The translations under genes were made by a program, and so were the position numbers. A model generated the notes under the pieces. That model was not told the DNA's origin, did no database searches, and worked only from the letters and a program-made list of their open reading frames with translations. From Erinaceus europaeus (Eukaryota; Chordata; Mammalia; Eulipotyphla; Erinaceidae), in NCBI RefSeq assembly GCF_950295315.1, contig NC_080172.1:111142353-111206352 (forward strand): a stretch of DNA of 64,000 nt, given 5' to 3'. Positions 22,300 to 34,100 of the stretch are shown piece after piece (the stretch's first letter is position 1; each line of letters begins with the position of its first letter).

Positions 22300-22519
22300 T
22301 AGAGTATTGAAAGGGAGAAAGAAGACAGAAGGGAGAGAGAGAGACACCTGTGTCTTTACTTCACTGCTGTAACCTTCCCCCTTCAGGGGGTACTGAGGCC
22401 CAGAGCCTGGCATTGCTCACTGTGCTCTGTGCTCTCAGGAGTGTAGGAGCCATCATCCTGTCCCTCCACACAGCTTTGCTTTGAGGAGGTGCTGCGTTAA
22501 ATCCTGATGCTCTCCATGT

Positions 22520-22930
22520 CCTCAGTGAGGAAGGTTCTCTTTATTCCCTCCACTGCAGCACAGCTTCTCTCCCACCAACAGCCGACAGACACATCCAGAA
22601 TCCAGCTTGCTCCTGCTCTAGGCAAAGTCTCTTGTTGCAGCCAATTCAGCTCACACCACACTGGGCCTGGACAAAGGGCACCAAGCACCTGCTGGGCCTC
22701 AGGGCTGGGGCTGCTGGGCTGGGGACTTAGGGCAGGACTTCACTTTCCTGTAAAGGGAGGAACCTGGTGCTCACTCTGTAGTTGGTATCTTGTGGGATCC
22801 AGTGAGATGATGCCCTGCAGGCCTTCATTCTGTAGTTGGGATCTGGTGGGATCCAGAGAGATGAATCTCTGGAGGCCTTAACCCTGGGAAGGGCCTACAC
22901 TGAGAGCTCAGGCCATTTCCTGTTTTCTCC
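22520..22930 (+). repeat. Duplicated block, pair of 36834-37215
   Basis: Collinear with 36834-37215: GTGAGGAAG, GGCCTGGACAAA(G/A)G(G/A)CACCAAGCA, CTTCACTTTCCT, ATCTGGTGGG(A/G)TCCAG and GACCTACACT-type blocks. An internal unit of about 57 bp is tandemly duplicated here (GTAGTTGG…GGATCCAG twice). This fits local segmental duplication in a PRAME cluster. Confidence 0.75.
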
Positions 22931-23064
22931 CTGCTGGCAGAAGTCTGCATGTGGACCCTGCAATTGCACCCTCTATTCAGGGTAGTTAGCAAAAGAGCCT
23001 GGGATACCACACAATGAATCATGATTCTCCAGACTGCACAGCCTTGAGTAGAGAGACCATATTG

Positions 23065-25070
23065 AGCTGACCATCTCATTGCCTCCCTGAATGCAGCACG
23101 CCAAGCCCGCTGGCAACAACTCACGGAAAGTCTGAACTTCACCCACTCAAGTAGGAAGGCCTGGAAGCTTCTTCACAGTCTGGGTGCTGGTAGCCAACCC
23201 TCTCCCATCTCCCATCCTCCTGTATCTCCAAACTCAGTGGCCATTCATCTAACTCAAGTTGGACGTGCTAAGATCGACCCAGTCTGGAAAAGAGAAATTT
23301 CCCATGAGTGGTCATCCCACTTCCGTTTATCTTGTCCATCTCCAAAACTCTCTCCCTTTACACTGTCTGAACTGGAAGACGCTTTGAAGAGGGTTAAACC
23401 AGGAACAGCTGCTGGCTATGATAACATCACCCCGGAACTCATTCTTAACCTGGGTCCCATGGCAAAGAAGTGGCTCGCTTCATTCCTGTCCCACGTCTTT
23501 GAATCTTAGTCTATGCCCAAAGTTTGGCGTCGTGCGAAGATTATAGCGGTTTTGAAACCAAAGAAAGACCCAACACTGGCCGCCAGCTATAGACCAATTT
23601 CTCTCCTCTCCATGTGTTACAAACTCCTTGAGAGGCTGCTTCTGTCACATATTTCTCCTATTACAGAGAAATTCCTATCACCCACCCAAGCTGGTTTCTG
23701 CCCAGGAAGATCTACCTGCGAAAAAGCCCTGGCCCTCTCAACTTACATTGAAAATGGAATTCCAGAAGAATTTAAAGACGGGTGCTGTCTTTGTTGATCT
23801 CACAGCAGCCTATGACATGTCTGGCACCGTGGTCTCCTAGTCAAGATCTCAAGATGCCTGCCTCCATGGGTGGCCAACACTATATCGTTTCTTCTCCAAA
23901 ACAGAAGATTTTGGGTGCATCTGGGTGACAAGTCTAGCAGATGGAGACTTGTCTCAAGTGGCCTCCCCCAGGGCTCTGTTCTGGCTCCTACGCTATTTAA
24001 TATTTACATCAATGACCTCCCAGAAACTTCTTCAAGGAAGTTCATCTACGCCGATGACATCTGCTGTGCAACTCAGGCATCCAAGTTCGATGTCCTTGAG
24101 GAAACACTCACGAAAGACATGTCTCTGATATCTTATTAATCCCTAGCACTACAAAAACGGTATCATCTGTTCTCCATCTACACCATGCCTCGGCCTCGCG
24201 TGAGCTTAATGTGAAGCTTGGCGATACGAGAATCCGGCATGAAGCCCAGCCAGTCTATCTTGGTGTTACTCTCGATCGTACCCTGTCATTTCACGAACAT
24301 CTCATAAAAACTGCAGCAAAGGTGGGTGCGAGGAATAACAGCATTGCAAGACTGGCCAGCTCCTCATGGGGCGCGAGCGCTTCCACATTACGATCATCAT
24401 CTCTGGCATTATGCTATTCCACTGCAGAATACTGTGCACCAGTATGGTTCCATAGCCCCCAAGTCCACTTGGTCGATTCCAAATTATATTCCTCCATGAT
24501 GATAATTTCTGGAACCATCCATTCTACCCCGGTTCCATGGCTGCCAGTTCTTAGCAACATTGCCCCGCCAGATATTCGTCAGGATGCGGCATCATCTAAG
24601 TTCATTTCCCACGTCTATGCTCTACCGGACCTGCCAATATACGCGGATATCTTCGCCCACCCTGTCCAACGCTTGACGTCTCGTCACCCAATCTGGTCCC
24701 CTATGCCTACACTAAACTTCTCTGTTCCAGTCTCTTGGAAACAGAGTTGGCAGTCAGCTGAGGTCAAGAACAAACACCTCATCACAGACCCCTGCAAGCG
24801 TCAACCCAGCTTAGACCTAGCACGTTATGATTGGGCCCTCCTCAATTGCTATCGAACAGGCCATGGCCGGTGTGCCGCTAGGTTCCACTGCTGTGGAGCC
24901 AGAGACGACCCAAACTGCCCCTGCAGCTACAGACAGACTATGAGCCACATAGTCAATGACTGCCAACTCTCCAGATTCAAAGTTGGTCTCGAAACTTTAC
25001 ATCAGGCTCAACCTGATGCTGTTGACTGGCTACGGAAGAAGGGCAAACGCTAGAAGAAGAAGATCATCTT
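23065..25070 (+). pseudogene. Jockey/I-like non-LTR retrotransposon, longest copy (copy 4)
   Basis: The most complete copy, about 2.0 kb, 5'-truncated. In order it encodes the linker after the endonuclease (AARQARWQQLTESL, SSRKAWKLLHSLG) and then reverse transcriptase blocks: [70 protein letters not shown] and the catalytic box YADD at 24047-24058. A thumb region (YLGVTLDRTLSFHEHLIKTA) and a terminal Cys/His motif (CPCSYRQTMSHIVNDC) follow. An in-frame TAG near 23507, frameshifts near 23765 and 23820 and a deletion near 24135 disable it. The last 280 codons (24211-25053) remain open. The coding end is followed at once by AGAAGAAGAAG. Confidence 0.92.
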
Positions 25071-25138
25071 GCTATCTCCTTAGCCCTCTCTTGAGCATTT
25101 GAACATAAATCTTTGTAGTCTTAAATCTACCCTGCTTG

Positions 25139-25302
25139 TTGCCCGGGAGGTAGCACAGTGGATAAAGAGTTGAACTCTCAAGCATGAGGTCCTGAGTTTG
25201 ATCCCTGGCAGCACATGTACCAGAGTGATGTCTGGTTCTTTCTTTCTCTACTAGTATCTTTATCATTATTAAATAAATAAAATCTTAAAAAAAAAAAACT
25301 AC
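25139..25302 (+). mobile_element. SINE family E
   Basis: GCCCGGGAGGTAGCACAGTGG, CTCTCAAGCATGAGGTCCTG, GATCCCTGGCAGCACATGTA and an AAATAAATAAAATCTT(A)n tail. Other copies: 30545, 44472, 54908. Confidence 0.9.
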
Positions 25303-25614
25303 CCTGTTCATAGAAATGGAAAACAATAAGACCTACATCTCTAGGTAGCATCTCTTTACAGAAATTAGAAACACCTATGAGCCAGGTGTCTTAGGTAATA
25401 AAGGAGCTCACAGTGTGATCAGAATGTTCTCTCTTGAAAATATCCTATGGTCTATTTTGAAACCCCTCCTTACAGTGAACATATAATCCAGTGAGTGTTA
25501 CCCAGACATAGAGTAAGCCATGAATATGTGTGGATCTTTGTTCAGTTCTTGTAAAAATGGAAACCAGAGCCTTGCTATTCCAGATACATGGCAGAAGTAG
25601 TAAGACTACAATGT
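25303..25614. other. Intergenic, no gene recognised
   Basis: No gene or repeat recognised. Confidence 0.45.
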
Positions 25615-26070
25615 ACAAAGCATGGTGGATGTGGGGTGACTCACTCACAGGCAAAGGGAAGGGGCCAGGTGGTGACTGCATTGGGTTGAACACACACAGG
25701 TTAGTGCTCAAGAACTGGAGCTCAAGCCCCAGTCCCCACCTGCAGGAGGGAAGCTTCATCAGAGTGTGTCTCTCTCCTTGTTTGCCTTCCCATTTCCTTG
25801 TGTTTCTTTGTATTCTGTCAAATAGAGGGGGCAATAATGGCTGCTTAGAGCAGCTGATTCACATGCAGGTACTGAGTGAGCCCCAGCAACAAGCCTGGTG
25901 GCGAAACAAACAAATAAACAAATAAAAATAGAAAGGGGAATCTTGAAGTGAAACTTGGGACTGGTTTAGTGTATTGTACCCAAGCAAAGGACTCTGGGTA
26001 AGGAGACAGGGAAAGGGCTGTGCATACATGCCAGCACTTTCCGTCCTGAGTCCAGATGAAGGACCTGGGG
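25615..26070 (+). repeat. Compound repeat (SINE in L1-type 3' sequence), pair of 15775
   Basis: See 15775. It carries the same order of SINE-like head (CACAGGTTAGTGCTCAAGAAC, CCCCACCTGCAGGAGGGAAG) and L1-type tail (GTGTATTGTACCCAAGCAAA). Confidence 0.6.
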
Positions 26071-26395
26071 GGGTGTTATAGGTGTTAACCTATATGAACA
26101 AAATGAGGAAATGCATCCATGTGCCAACAAAGTTAACCTCCCAGTAATAATTTGAAAAAAGAGTAAAGAACTAAAACAAAGTGAGTATTTGTGATATCAA
26201 GAAATAAAATGTCCACATTCAATATTCATCATTGAAAAATGTGCTTTGGCATGGAAGTAGATAGAATCGAACTGTGACACATTCACAAGTGAAAATTTTA
26301 GTAGAGAGGTCAATGGGAACATGAGATAACTGTAGGTTCATTACTTTTCATTGCAGTGCTAATGCATTTGACTAGCTTCTATCAATAATATATTC
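26071..26395. other. Intergenic, no gene recognised
   Basis: AT-rich sequence without a recognisable feature. Confidence 0.45.
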
Positions 26396-26676
26396 TTTTT
26401 ATTTTATTTTTTATCTTTATTTATCCCCTTTTGTTGTCCTTGTTATTTTATTGTAGTAGTTATTATTATTGTTATTGGTGTCATTGTTGTTGGATAGGAC
26501 AGAGGGAAATGGAGAGAGGAGGCAGAGACAGAGAGGGAGAGAGAAAGACTGACACCTACAGACCTGCTTCACTCCACTGCAAGTGGGCAGCCGGCCGATT
26601 GAACCCAGATCCTTATGGCAGTCCTTGTGCTTTGTACCACCTGCGCTTAACCCACTGTGCTACCACTTGATTCCCT
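26396..26676 (-). mobile_element. SINE family A, minus orientation
   Basis: Tail side TTTATCCCCTTTTGTTGTCC, head side GCGCTTAACCCACTGTGCTA. Confidence 0.9.
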
Positions 26677-26929
26677 GAATAACATATTCTTTCTGAAGAA
26701 AGACATTCCTAACACACCAATACAGATTCAAGAGCATGCATCATTTTCAGTTTTATTTTGTTGCCACATACATTTAAATTAAATAAAGAAAATCCTGACT
26801 CCAATCTTCATAGTTTGCTACCTGCAACTCTTCACTGACATGACTTCATACCAAGATGATTTACCTAATTATTTTTTAGTTATTATTTGGTGATTTATAA
26901 AATTATAAGTTAATAAGTGTAGAATCACT

Positions 26930-27560
26930 TTTTATTTTTATTTTGTATTAATTTAATAAATGGAAATATTGATGACAAGACCATAGGATAAGAGGGGTAA
27001 AATTCCACACAATTCCCACCACCAGAACTCAGTATCCAAACCCCTCCCTTGACAGCTTTCCCATCCTTTTTTTTTTTTTTTTTTTTAACTGAGTACTGCT
27101 CAGCTCTGGTTTATGGGGTGATGTGGTGGATTGAACAAGGGACTTAGGAGCCTCAGACAGGAGAGTCTCTTTGCATAACCATTATGCTGTCTACCCTCTG
27201 CGAGCTTTCCCATTCTTTATCCCTCTGGGAATATGAACCCAGAATCATTATGGGGTACAGAAAATGGGAGGTCTGGCCTCTGTAATTGCTTTCCCACTAA
27301 ACATGACCATTGACATGTTGATCCATACTCCCAGCCTGTCCCTCTCTTTCTCTAGTGGGGCAGGGATCTGGGGAAACAGGGATCCAGGACACATTGGTGG
27401 GGTAGTCTGCCCAGGGAAGTCAGGTTGGCATCATGGTAGCACCTGGAACTTGGTGGCTGAAAAAAGAGTTAAGATATAAAGCAGAACAAAATGTTGACTA
27501 ATCATAAACCTAAAGGCTGGAATATTGCAGATGAATATTGGGGGTTTCTGTTTTGGAAAA
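26930..27560 (+). repeat. Long interspersed repeat X, interrupted by a SINE
   Basis: Contains ATTCCCACCACCAGAACTC, ATTATGGGGTACAGAAAATG, CATGTTGATCCATACTCCCA and GGCATCATGGTAGCACCTGG. A family C SINE is inserted at 27068-27201, flanked by AGCTTTCCCAT(C/T)CTT. Confidence 0.65.
27068..27201 (-). mobile_element. SINE family C inserted in repeat X
   Basis: T run, GCTCAGCTCTGGTTTATGG and TTTGCATAACCATTATGCTG. Target duplication AGCTTTCCCAT(C/T)CTT lies on both sides. Confidence 0.88.
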
Positions 27561-27900
27561 AGTTCGTAGGTCTATTTTAAGGTGTATAATTTTATAACAT
27601 TCTCACCACCAGAGTTTTGTTACCCTCACACCCACCAGCAGAAATGGCAATAGATCTTGTAGGTCACAGACATGCTTTAACTATATATCCACATCTATCT
27701 ATCTATATACCTATCTACCTTTCATTTATTTACTTAACCACTTTTATTCACTGTTATGACCCTCCCTTCACTTCCTTTCCAAATCACACTTATGATTTTT
27801 ACTACTTCTGAGTGTACCTCCCTTTCGTTCTTCCCTCTCAGATAAGCGAGGCAGTGCCTGTCTTTCTTGTGTGTTTTCCTGATTTCTTGCATTTCAAAGA
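27561..27900. other. No gene; X-like start and simple repeats
   Basis: Short X-like match at 27595-27680 (CATTCTCACCACCAGAG), then a degenerate CTAT/ATCT stretch near 27680-27720. No gene recognised. Confidence 0.4.
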
Positions 27901-27904
27901 TGTT

Positions 27905-28108
27905 ATATTTTATTTATTTATTCATTTTTATTAGATAGAGACAGAGGTAAATTGAGGGGAAAGGGAGGTAGAGATAGAGAGAGACACCTGCAGTCCCACT
28001 TGACCACTAGCAAAGCTTTCCCCCTGCAGGTGGGGACCAGGGGCTTGAACCCGGGTCCTTGCGCACTGTAGTGTGTGCACTTAACCAAGTGTGCCACCGG
28101 CTGGCTCA
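27905..28108 (-). mobile_element. SINE family B, minus orientation
   Basis: Tail side TTTATTTATTTATTCATTTT, GAGA-rich body, CCCCTGCAGGTGGGGACCAG and GCTTGAACCCGGGTCC (B box reversed). Ends with CACCGGCTGGCTC. Confidence 0.9.
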
Positions 28109-28119
28109 GAGATGTTATA

Positions 28120-28330
28120 TAGTGTCCCAATGACAAAAATATAGTGTTCTGATGACAAAATTTCAGGGTGCAGTGGAATTGAGGTTCAGAGCTCCACTTT
28201 GGCAGTAGTGGAGAAAATTCTTCTGGGAGTGTAGAGTGGAGGAGTTCTGGCTTCTGCAATTGCTCTGCTGGCCATGTCTTTGGCAGATTGATCCATAGCC
28301 CCAGTCTCTCTCTGTGTCAGCCCACAAGTG
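28120..28330 (+). repeat. Fragment of repeat X
   Basis: TTCTGGCTTCTGCAATTGCT, GGCAGATTGATCCATAGCCCC and the following TCTCTCTGTG are diverged X landmarks. Confidence 0.45.
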
Positions 28331-28456
28331 TATGTCAGTGACCTTGTTCTATGAAAGTACACATCACCTGCTATGATTTTCAAAAACATAATGCAACTAG
28401 ATATAGATCTGTTTTGGTGTCTTTCGAGATAACACTGTTGATTAAAAAAGCAATGA

Positions 28457-28600
28457 TTTGGGTGGGGGTAGATGGCATAATGGTTATGCAAAGGGACTTT
28501 CATGCCTGAGGCTCCATGTCATAAATTCAATCATACCAACATAAGGCAGAACTGATCAGTGCTCTGGTAAAATAAATAAATAAATAAATTTTGGTTATTA
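28457..28600 (+). mobile_element. SINE family C
   Basis: GTAGATGGCATAATGGTTATG, CATGCCTGAGGCTCCATGTC, CAGTGCTCTGGTAAAATAAA and an (AAAT)n tail. Confidence 0.88.
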
Positions 28601-29012
28601 AAATAATAATACTATTGTAATTATTAGTAATAGCCGCATTTTTGCAGTACTTGCAATCACTATGATATCATCCTGGAGGTCAACATTATACTTTCTGGTT
28701 CTATGTTTTGGGGTTCTGTGGGAACATACTAAAATTTCTCCAATGTCACACCCAGCACTGAAAGCTTGTATGGCTTCAACTCTATCAGTCTCTTGAAATG
28801 CATCATTTTCAGAGTCAGCCATAATTAGTCTCTAGCTCATAGGCATGAGAGCTAACCATTTCAACCAGGGAAGGCCTTAATCAGGGTTAAGCTGAGAAAG
28901 ATACTGGGATCTGAGAAGATAGCCCATTCCCTCAAGGGAATTATCCAAGAATTTGGAAGTGTAGGGTGTAGCCTACAAAGGATATAAATAGGTAGGTTCT
29001 TAAGCTGGGAAG
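28601..29012 (+). promoter_or_regulatory. Promoter region of the PRAME-family gene
   Basis: Conserved with the two paralogous blocks at 17000-17810 (minus) and 41950-42110 (plus). A TATA box (TATAAATA) lies at 28983-28990, about 95 bp before the splice donor at 29088. Conservation among paralogues covers GGGATCTGAGAAGATA, TCAAGGGAATTATC, the GTGTAGCCTACAAAGGATATAAA stretch and a CTCTACAGTCTTC initiator area. The start site near 29013 is inferred from TATA spacing. Confidence 0.7.
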
Positions 29013-29087
29013 CTTAATCTCTACAGTCTTCGTGTTGGTTCTCCAGAGACCTGAGTTCTGAGCATATGACCAAGTTCATCACCGCTG
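29013..29087 (+). other. Non-coding first exon of the PRAME-family gene
   Basis: Bounded by the inferred start about 25 bp after the TATA box and by a strong donor CTG|GTAAGT at 29088. The core GGTTCTCCAGAGACCTGAGTT is conserved in both paralogous blocks. An ATG at 29066 opens a short frame that runs into the donor; it is not conserved in the other two copies. The exon probably splices to an acceptor near 31075 or another just upstream of the ATG at 31147. Confidence 0.6.
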
Positions 29088-29202
29088 GTAAGTTACCCTC
29101 TTCTGCTCTGGGCCCATCATGTCACCTGTGGCGACTCAACTATGGTAAAATACACAAGGGATGAAGGGGATACTTATATTTTTCCATAGTTTAAGTATTT
29201 TA

Positions 29203-29366
29203 TTTTATTTTAATTTTTGAGATAGATTTAGAGAGAAAGACACAGAGAGCAATCCCAGAGCACTGCAAAGCTCTGGATTTTGGTGGTGCAGGGGACTGAA
29301 CCAGGACTTAAGAGCCTCAGGCCTGAGAGTCTCCTTGCATAACCATTATGCTCTCTACCCCTGCCC
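29203..29366 (-). mobile_element. SINE family C in PRAME intron 1 (shared with the 42 kb duplicate)
   Basis: GAGCACTGCAAAGCTCTGG, GGGACTGAACCAGGACTT and TTGCATAACCATTATGCTC. A SINE sits at the matching position at 42270-42430 but is absent from the 16.5-17.8 kb copy. Confidence 0.8.
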
Positions 29367-29474
29367 CTTTCTATTTTCACATGAACAGATATCAGAGTTC
29401 TCTGTTGCCTCTTCATAGTCGTAATCTGAAATGTGATGGTTTATATGCTCTATTATCCATTTATCCACATATTT

Positions 29475-29615
29475 ACTTATTTTTAAATACTTATTTTTTC
29501 CAAAGCATTGCTCAGCTCTGGCTTATGTTTGTGCTAGGGGGATTGAACTTTGGACCTGTGAAGCCTCAGGCATGGGGATCTGTTTGCATAATCAATATGC
29601 TATCTTCCCTTCCCT
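29475..29615 (-). mobile_element. SINE family C in PRAME intron 1 (private)
   Basis: GCATTGCTCAGCTCTGGC, GGGGATTGAACTTTGGACC and TTTGCATAATCAATATGCT. Absent from the matching place near 42670, so inserted after that duplication. Confidence 0.85.
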
Positions 29616-30001
29616 CAAAGTTTTTAAATGACAAATAATTTTGGGAATTTTATGCCTTTATATTTAAAGTGTTTACTTGTTATCTTTGTGTTCTTGATTT
29701 TTTTTTTAATTGGGAGGTAAATGATTTATGATACAGTTGTTGACTTGTTGACAGATGGGTACAATTTTGAGAGAGAAATCAGGCCTATCATCTAGGAATA
29801 GGAACTCCGGATCTGGCCCATGCCTATCCCAGTCTCTGTCCCCTGAGTCCCGTCTTTGGAGCAATACAGAAAACCAGTCCAAATTTTGCTTTGTTTCCCC
29901 TTTCCATCTTTTCATTTGTGTTTAGTTTGTTTTGCCACCAGGGCTATTGCTGGGGCTCAGTTACTGGAAATAAATCCACTACTGTTGGCAGTCATTTTAA
30001 A

Positions 30002-30165
30002 TATATTTTTTTCTTTATTTGATAGTCAAAAAGAAACAAGAGACAGTGAGGGGAGAGAGAGAGAGAAAGCTGTGCTCTCATGAAGCTTTCCTCCTGTAGG
30101 TAGGGACTTGGATCTTGAACCCTGGGTACTACAATGTGTTAGTACCTCAGGGTAAGTCACACCCA
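30002..30165 (-). mobile_element. SINE family B, diverged
   Basis: TTTATTTGATAGTC tail side, GAGA-rich body and CATGAAGCTTTCCTCCTGTAGG. Confidence 0.55.
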
Positions 30166-30307
30166 GTACTGTCGTTTTTTTGTTCTAATTTCTTAAATTT
30201 GTGAGTGAGTCATTCCATATTCACCCTTATCTTTAGATTATAGTTACATACTTAGAGCTCAAGTCTGTGTTACTGGAGCTGTTGTTTTTGTTGCAAGAAT
30301 TAAACTG

Positions 30308-30435
30308 AGCGGGCTGAGGGCAGATAGCATAATGGTAATGCAAACAGACTCTCATGCCTGAGGCTCCAAAGTCTATCCCCTGCACCACCATAAGCCAGAA
30401 TTGAACAGTGCTCTAGTTTTTATTTTTTATTTTTT
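30308..30435 (+). mobile_element. SINE family C
   Basis: GGCAGATAGCATAATGGTAATG, ATGCCTGAGGCTCCAAAGTC and CACCATAAGCCAGAATTGAAC. Confidence 0.85.
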
Positions 30436-30544
30436 TAAAGAATTGAACTTAGGGCGTCATGCATGCAAGGATTACTGTCTTTGGGCTACATTTACTGGTT
30501 CATATTTTCATATAAGTAAGAACTTAAAAATAGATGATAGGCTC

Positions 30545-30695
30545 ATCTGGGAGGTGGTGCAGTGGATAAAGCATCAGACTCTCAAGCATGAGGTCCGAAG
30601 TTCAATCCCCGGCAGCACATGTACCAGAGTGATATCTGGCTCTTTTTCTCTCCTCCTATGTTTCTTATTAATAAATAAATAAAATCTTAAAAAAT
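30545..30695 (+). mobile_element. SINE family E
   Basis: TCTGGGAGGTGGTGCAGTGGA, CTCTCAAGCATGAGGTCC, AATCCCCGGCAGCACATGTA and an ATAAATAAATAAAATCTT tail. Confidence 0.9.
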
Positions 30696-30714
30696 GGGTG
30701 ATAGGGTATACTTT

Positions 30715-30920
30715 TTAGTTGGAATTTTTTAAATTGATTTATAAAATGGAAACACTGACAAGACCGAAAGATAAGGGTACAATTCCCACAACCTGAACTC
30801 CATAGCCCATCCCCTACCATGATAGCTTTCCTGTCCTTTAGCCCCGTGGAAATATGAACCCAGGGTCATTATGTGGTGCAGAAGGAGGAAGGTCTGGCTT
30901 ATTAGCTAAGAAATCTAGCC
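30715..30920 (+). repeat. Fragment of repeat X
   Basis: GATTTATAAAATGGAAACACTG, GACAAGACCGAAAGATAAGGG, CCCATCCCCTACCATGATAG and ATGTGGTGCAGAAGGAGG. Confidence 0.6.
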
Positions 30921-31146
30921 CCTGGTATCTCTAATGTATGTAAAGAGATGCTCCATAGAGTTGTATGTTCACTGCTTTTTGAATGGAGTTCTCAGTTTTA
31001 TATCAGCATTATAGTTGCATGACTATTATAATCTCACATCAAAATATCTAACTTAAAAAGAATGAAACCCTTTAGGTTGGTGACTCTTTGGTTCCTTGAA
31101 CTGATCTCTGACTGTGAACTCTCATAACTAACTGTGGAAACCAAAT

Positions 31147-34100
31147 ATGAACTACGACAATCCATCCAGTCTCATACAACTGACCATTCAGAGCCTGCTG
31201 AAGGATGACAACTTGGCTATCTCTTCCCTGAAGGACATACCTGATGCACTCTTACCCAGTCTGTTTCTGAAAGCACATATTCAAGGATGCTACAAGACCC
31301 TGAAGGCCATAGTGCTGTCCTGGCCCTTTGAAAGACTCCCTCTGGGATCCCTGGTTCATGACAGGGCTCCTGAGAATCCAAGTTTCAAAGCTGTGATGGA
31401 TGGAATTGATGTCCTGATCAAGCAGAAAGTTTCCCCCAGGTAAGGAGGATCCATAGTCTGAGAGGGTCTATATTTCCTATAATATAGCTGGGTCAGGGAG
31501 AGTAGAGGACCATTGGGACCAAGGCTTCTAATGCCAATGTAATAGCTCATAGCCCACTGGGGAGCTCTCCTCAAGAGTTGATTTTTGGCCAGTGCTATAG
31601 TTCCAGTGTTGAGCACACAGGTCTCTCTCTATATATCTCTCTCTCTCCTTATTTGTTTTTGTTTCTTATCTGTTGGTATGACTTGACTGAGCTGTCATAT
31701 ATTGGGGTAAGGAATTGAACCAGCACTTTGAAGCTTCAGGCAGTAAAGTCTTTTTGTAGAACCATTATACTATGTGCCCTACCATTTCCATCTTTGTGAA
31801 ACTCTCTAAATAGTTTCAACAAATATTCCACCATCAGAGAAAGTCCTGTAGTTTCCATGCCCTAGTTATAGAACTATTGGAAAAGAGAGAACACAAGCAA
31901 AAAGAAGTCTTCTAACTTGGCTTCATTGCAGTTACAATGAAAGTATATGATAGAGTTTTTATTTCCTTGATTTAGAGAATAATAAACTTATAATGGGAAA
32001 AATAGATCTAAAATGTCATTAGAGCAATGGCTTGCTGAAATAATATCAGACTTAGGCTGTCTGATCCTTTCAAATGTTAGCAATAGGTCAAATACTGTGT
32101 TCATTTTTTACAATTTCATCAGTGTCCTATTTTGCCCAAAGCAGGTGCAGATTACAAGTGCTGGATTTACAGTTCACTGGGCAAAAGTTCTGGAACACAT
32201 GGACTGGATCCCACCTCCAAGCATACTCACAAAAGAGAGAACTGATGTCTGAGGGAACTTCAAAGAAAGAGAAGGCCACACCCTACTTGGAGGTGTGTGT
32301 AGACCTCTACCTTGGTGAAGAACAAGTTGATAGGTTTTCCACCTACTTGCTGAACTGGACCAAAAAAAGAAAGGGAGTGCACCTTTCCTATAAGACAGTA
32401 AGGATACATTACCTGACCAGAAAGTATTTCAGGTTTCTGTATGCCGTGTCATGCTGTGACATCATGGAGCTGGGAATCCATTGTACCTTGCCATTCTCCA
32501 CCCTGCGCATGCTTGCTAACCTGCTGGGCATGCTGAGTAACCTCAAGAGAATGGTGGTCTGCATCAAGATTCCTACTGCAACCACCCCAGAAAAGGCAGA
32601 ATGGAGGTTGCTGTCTATCAACAATTTCACATCTGAATGCACCCAGCTACTTCATCTTCAAGAGCTGTACCTGGAATCTCCCTCCTTCCTCAAGGATCAT
32701 CTGCACTGTCTGTTCAGGTAGGACTGTGTCCCCGACAGAGTAACTGTACAGGAGACACTGGGTCTCCAGATTCTTACTTCACAATTCTATTATTTACCAT
32801 TGTTTATTGTTATTATTGGCCAGATTGCCTCTCAAAATAATAGTATATGAAAGTGCTAGAGATTAAACCTGAGACAACTGAAGAGTCAGGAATGAAGGAC
32901 ATTTTATATAACTACTACACTCTTCCACTCCTACCCATCTCTCTCATCCTAAATATTCCATCAGACCTTAACCATGAGAAGGCTCAGGACAAACTTTCAC
33001 AGTTATGGAAGGAATATCTTCCTCAGATGCTTGGTGGGATATCCAGTCTAGTGAGAGTTGTTGGTTCTCAGTTTCCTGTCTGAAGAGGTCTCTTAGATGA
33101 CTAGACAACTATAGTGAAGGGTTTGTGAAGAAGAGATCCCACACTATGCCTCCAATTCCTGAACTGTCAGCTGTGAGCAGGCAGCATTGTGAATATACAG
33201 ACAGTGCAAGCAGAGGGCACTAAAAGTCTGTATCTGAGGAATGAGGAAATTAGCAGAATATATGCTGAGCATGGAGACGTGTCACAGAGGCACTGGAGAC
33301 TGGCAGGTCACATCCCATACATTCTGTGGGACCTTTTCCAGGTTAGTTCTGTGACATTACTCACAGTAGTCTCACACAACCTTGTTATGGTGAATCTCCC
33401 ATTCAAAGAAAGTGTGAGGGAAGCCTGAGAGAGTACTTTCATTTGGATCCAATTCTGCTGTCAAAGTATCAACATTTTTGTAAAAAGTGGCCAGTTCTTT
33501 CTTAGTATGCTCTAGTAAATTCGGTAATTGATACATAAAAACGGTGTGAATTTCTCTACTTAGAAATAAAGAAATAGAGTTGAGGAATTGCAATAATGCA
33601 AAGCCAGGCTCATGAATACAGGGAAAAGTGTTCATTAAGAAGCATTATACTAATTGTGGTCAAGAGTATCCTTGAGCCTTAGCACATTATGACCTCCCAC
33701 AATATTGATACTCTCCTGCCAAACCCATGGTCCATCCTAAACTTTCTTTCTCTCTTCCCAGGTGTTTTAATACCTCCTTGGAGGTCTTCTCACTCACTAA
33801 CTGCAGATTTAGAAAAAAAATATTGACTCACGTGTTCCAAAGCCCATGTATCAGTCAACTGAAGGACCTGTGTCTGAAGGGAGTCCCCTTAACCTCTGTC
33901 AGTAAGTGCCTGCGATCTCTGCTGGAGGTAAATGCATCCACCCTCCAGCATCTGGACCTGGGTCTGTGTGGCCTCCAGGACCCCCAGCTTGAGGTCCTGC
34001 TCCCTGCCCTGAGCAGCTGTTCCCAGCTCAGATCCTTCAGCCTGCATGGGAACCGCCTGTCCATGGCCACCCTGGAGAAGCTGCTGAGCTGTACCTCGGG

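Noticed and set aside
29066..29087. ATG in the first exon of the PRAME-family gene as an alternative protein start
   Set aside because: The frame is not conserved in the paralogous blocks. The coding exon at 31147 has its own ATG with a purine at -3 and the family-typical N-terminus.
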